A stretch of DNA of 64,000 nt from Pisolithus tinctorius (Eukaryota > Basidiomycota > Agaricomycetes > Boletales > Pisolithaceae): assembly GCA_024663395.1 (NCBI GenBank), contig JANFAH010000006.1, forward strand, positions 2,046,001 through 2,110,000, written 5' to 3'. A model generated the notes under the pieces. That model did no database searches, was not told the DNA's origin, and was given only the letters and a program-made list of their open reading frames with translations. The translations under genes and the position numbers were made by a program. This document shows, piece after piece, positions 62,238-64,000 of this stretch; the stretch's first letter is position 1; each line of letters opens with the position of its first letter.

Positions 62238-64000
62238 ACTCCTTCCGTCCTTTTACTGCCCTGGGTGTCGTTTATCGTTTAGGCGCTTCACCCTGCCCTA
62301 CCTTGTGTAGGCCGCCGCCAGAACGTGACTTGGACGTCTAATTCGAACTTTAACTTTCCTTTTGTCTACTTCATTATCGCTTACCGAGGTTCATGCGCAT
62401 TCTACGTGTTTGTTGGCAGGCCTGTGACGATGTTGACCATCCCTCTCTTGACATGAACCTGCATGTGCCAGTTTACCACATTTGGTGATCCGAAGCCACA
62501 CTCAGGACGACGGATGCACCTGGACGATACCACTTCCACCCTTTGAAATCACACGTCCAAACGACGGAACTGCTGTGCGACCGTTGATTTTGATCGCCGT
62601 ACAGATTAGTCGCAGGTCACTGGTTGGTTTTTTCTGTCACTGGCAGCCTGTTTCTATCTACAAGCAAGTGTGTACTACACACTGTTGCGGGGCGGCGTCA
62701 AAGCTTATTCATGAACCCTAAGCCCTAACCTTACTATCCGAAATGGACACGGGAAAGAAAAACAGTTGCGTAAGTGGTTCCGTCGTTTGACCTTAGTATA
62801 CCCCCAGAGCGTTGCCGACGATGCACACGATCATACTTAATCTTGAGTTCGTACCTCATGTTTGCATGTATCCGTCATGCAGTGCATCGCGGTAAGTACC
62901 CTGCATGGTACATAGGAGGTCATGAAGTGCATACTACGGGTAATGCCATTCGGCGACCTGCTGGGGCCATATGAATTCTGGGGTGGCCGAAAGGACGTGT
63001 GGATCAAACGACCGGGAATGGCAGCAGCCAGCTGGCCCGCCGTCTACTTTGGCACTCTCCTCCGCATGTAGAGCGAATCGCGATACTCGAATGTTGTCCG
63101 ATCAAACCGCTCTCATCACCCTGCAATGGACAGCATCTCCCGTGGTTCAGTGAGTATCCCATTTGGAATGACATTTGTATGCTCGTGTCTGTTGCTATCA
63201 TCTCGGGAGATCGGCATCGGCATGATACACACTGACTGTTCTGAAATGTCAATATTGATGTGCGACGTGAGTGCCGAAGCCTCCCCGTAGGATCTGCGAA
63301 GTTGGCAATATGCACCCTTTTGTCTATTCGTTGGACTTCATCGTGTTTAATAGTCTGCGCGGATATGGTTTTACATTGCGACGTTATAAAGCCATCGCAA
63401 AGCCGAACTCGAGCACAGCCAATGGAAAATCATGGAATCTCGAGCTATCCTATCAGCAGTGATGGCGGTCGTGGCAGATGTACAAGGCTACAAACATAGT
63501 CTCCCACCGATCTGGTCTTCGTTTCCCTGATCAGTCAAACGCCCATCACCATGTCTAACATCAACGAGGTCGAGCGTATACTGGTAATAGGTTCTATTCC
63601 CGGCTTGGGATGGGTTCTCGCCCTCAGCATTCTCGTTCTCCCTTACAAGCTAATCGTGATACTCTGCGGACTTCATCAAGAGATACTCGACGAACTGCCA
63701 CCTGTATAGATTTGTGGAACATAGCCCAAGATCATGCGGCATTTCTTGGCTGCTCTGCCCTTCGCAAATGTCGTGTTTCATAAATGGCATGTACGACTAA
63801 ATCGCGCTGGCTCCCGTATCAAAGGTTGTATCGTCAGCGGTATCTGCTCTGCTTTTGCATCTGCTGCAGATGATCATCTAAGGCGACTGTACGGCCACAT
63901 ATATCTTTGCCGTGGAAGATCGTGCTGTTCATTGATTTTATCTCTCACGTACACTGGGCATTCTGTTTCAAGGTGCCAAGCTGGTACGTACTACAAATCA
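62238..64000. repeat. Second copy of the 31.07-32.5 kb segment, no gene recognised
   Basis: It follows the copy-1 order of landmarks with many substitutions. A frame at about 62950-63070 (MPFGDLLGPYEFWGGRKDVW to FGTLLRM) is longer than in copy 1. At 63551 a short hydrophobic frame (MSNINEVERILVIGSIPGLG, then WVLALSILVLPYKLIVIL) differs from copy 1. Either may be an exon of a membrane-protein gene that I cannot assemble. The segment runs off the window. Confidence 0.5.

Overview
The window is nuclear DNA of a filamentous basidiomycete, most likely an agaricomycete. The evidence is short introns (about 50-125 nt, mostly GT-AG), dense intron-rich housekeeping genes, an expanded fungal BTB/POZ family, and chromoviral Gypsy, Tad-like LINE and pogo elements of fungal type. 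Species cannot be named from sequence alone. Exon joins below were worked out by eye from reading frame and splice sites.

Region 1 (1-24.4 kb) is a tandem BTB/POZ array on the plus strand: six apparently intact genes (starts at 1368, 3488, 8655, 10773, 14984, 21173), one nearly intact pseudogene (17520) and three remnants. Genes beginning MSDSQ and genes beginning MSAS carry two different 5' blocks, each with its own TATA box. Broken copies of the 3' part of a minus-strand gene (intact at 22743-24410) lie between array members. The array therefore appears to have grown by unequal exchange of a unit made of a BTB gene plus the tail of its convergent neighbour.

Region 2 (25-35 kb) is conserved single-copy sequence: a ZNF511-like C2H2 zinc-finger protein with an acidic/RGG tail (minus), a KHDC4/BLOM7-like KH splicing protein (plus), Arp2 (minus), a small coiled-coil protein (plus) divergent from Arp2, and a fungal seven-transmembrane GPCR (minus) with a probable 7-nt micro-exon. 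A duplicate of the coiled-coil gene and its downstream DNA lies at 35.9 kb and 61.7-64 kb.

Region 3 (36.0-61.65 kb) is a nested transposon stack inserted in the first intron of that duplicate. A large terminal-inverted-repeat element (35997-61647) carries a DDE integrase-type gene, an accessory ORF, a BTB gene of a different subfamily and a captured fragment of the splicing-factor gene CWC22. Into it are inserted a Ty3/Gypsy chromovirus (36858-50063, target duplication ACACA), a solo LTR (52411-53325, CTATG) and a pogo-like element (57640-61521, TA). A Tad-like LINE (41461-48822, 12-bp target duplication) is inserted in the Gypsy integrase, and a second solo LTR of the same family (44217-45120, CTATC) in the LINE reverse transcriptase. 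Most in-frame stops in these elements are TGA where arginine CGA is expected, which points to CpG-specific decay.
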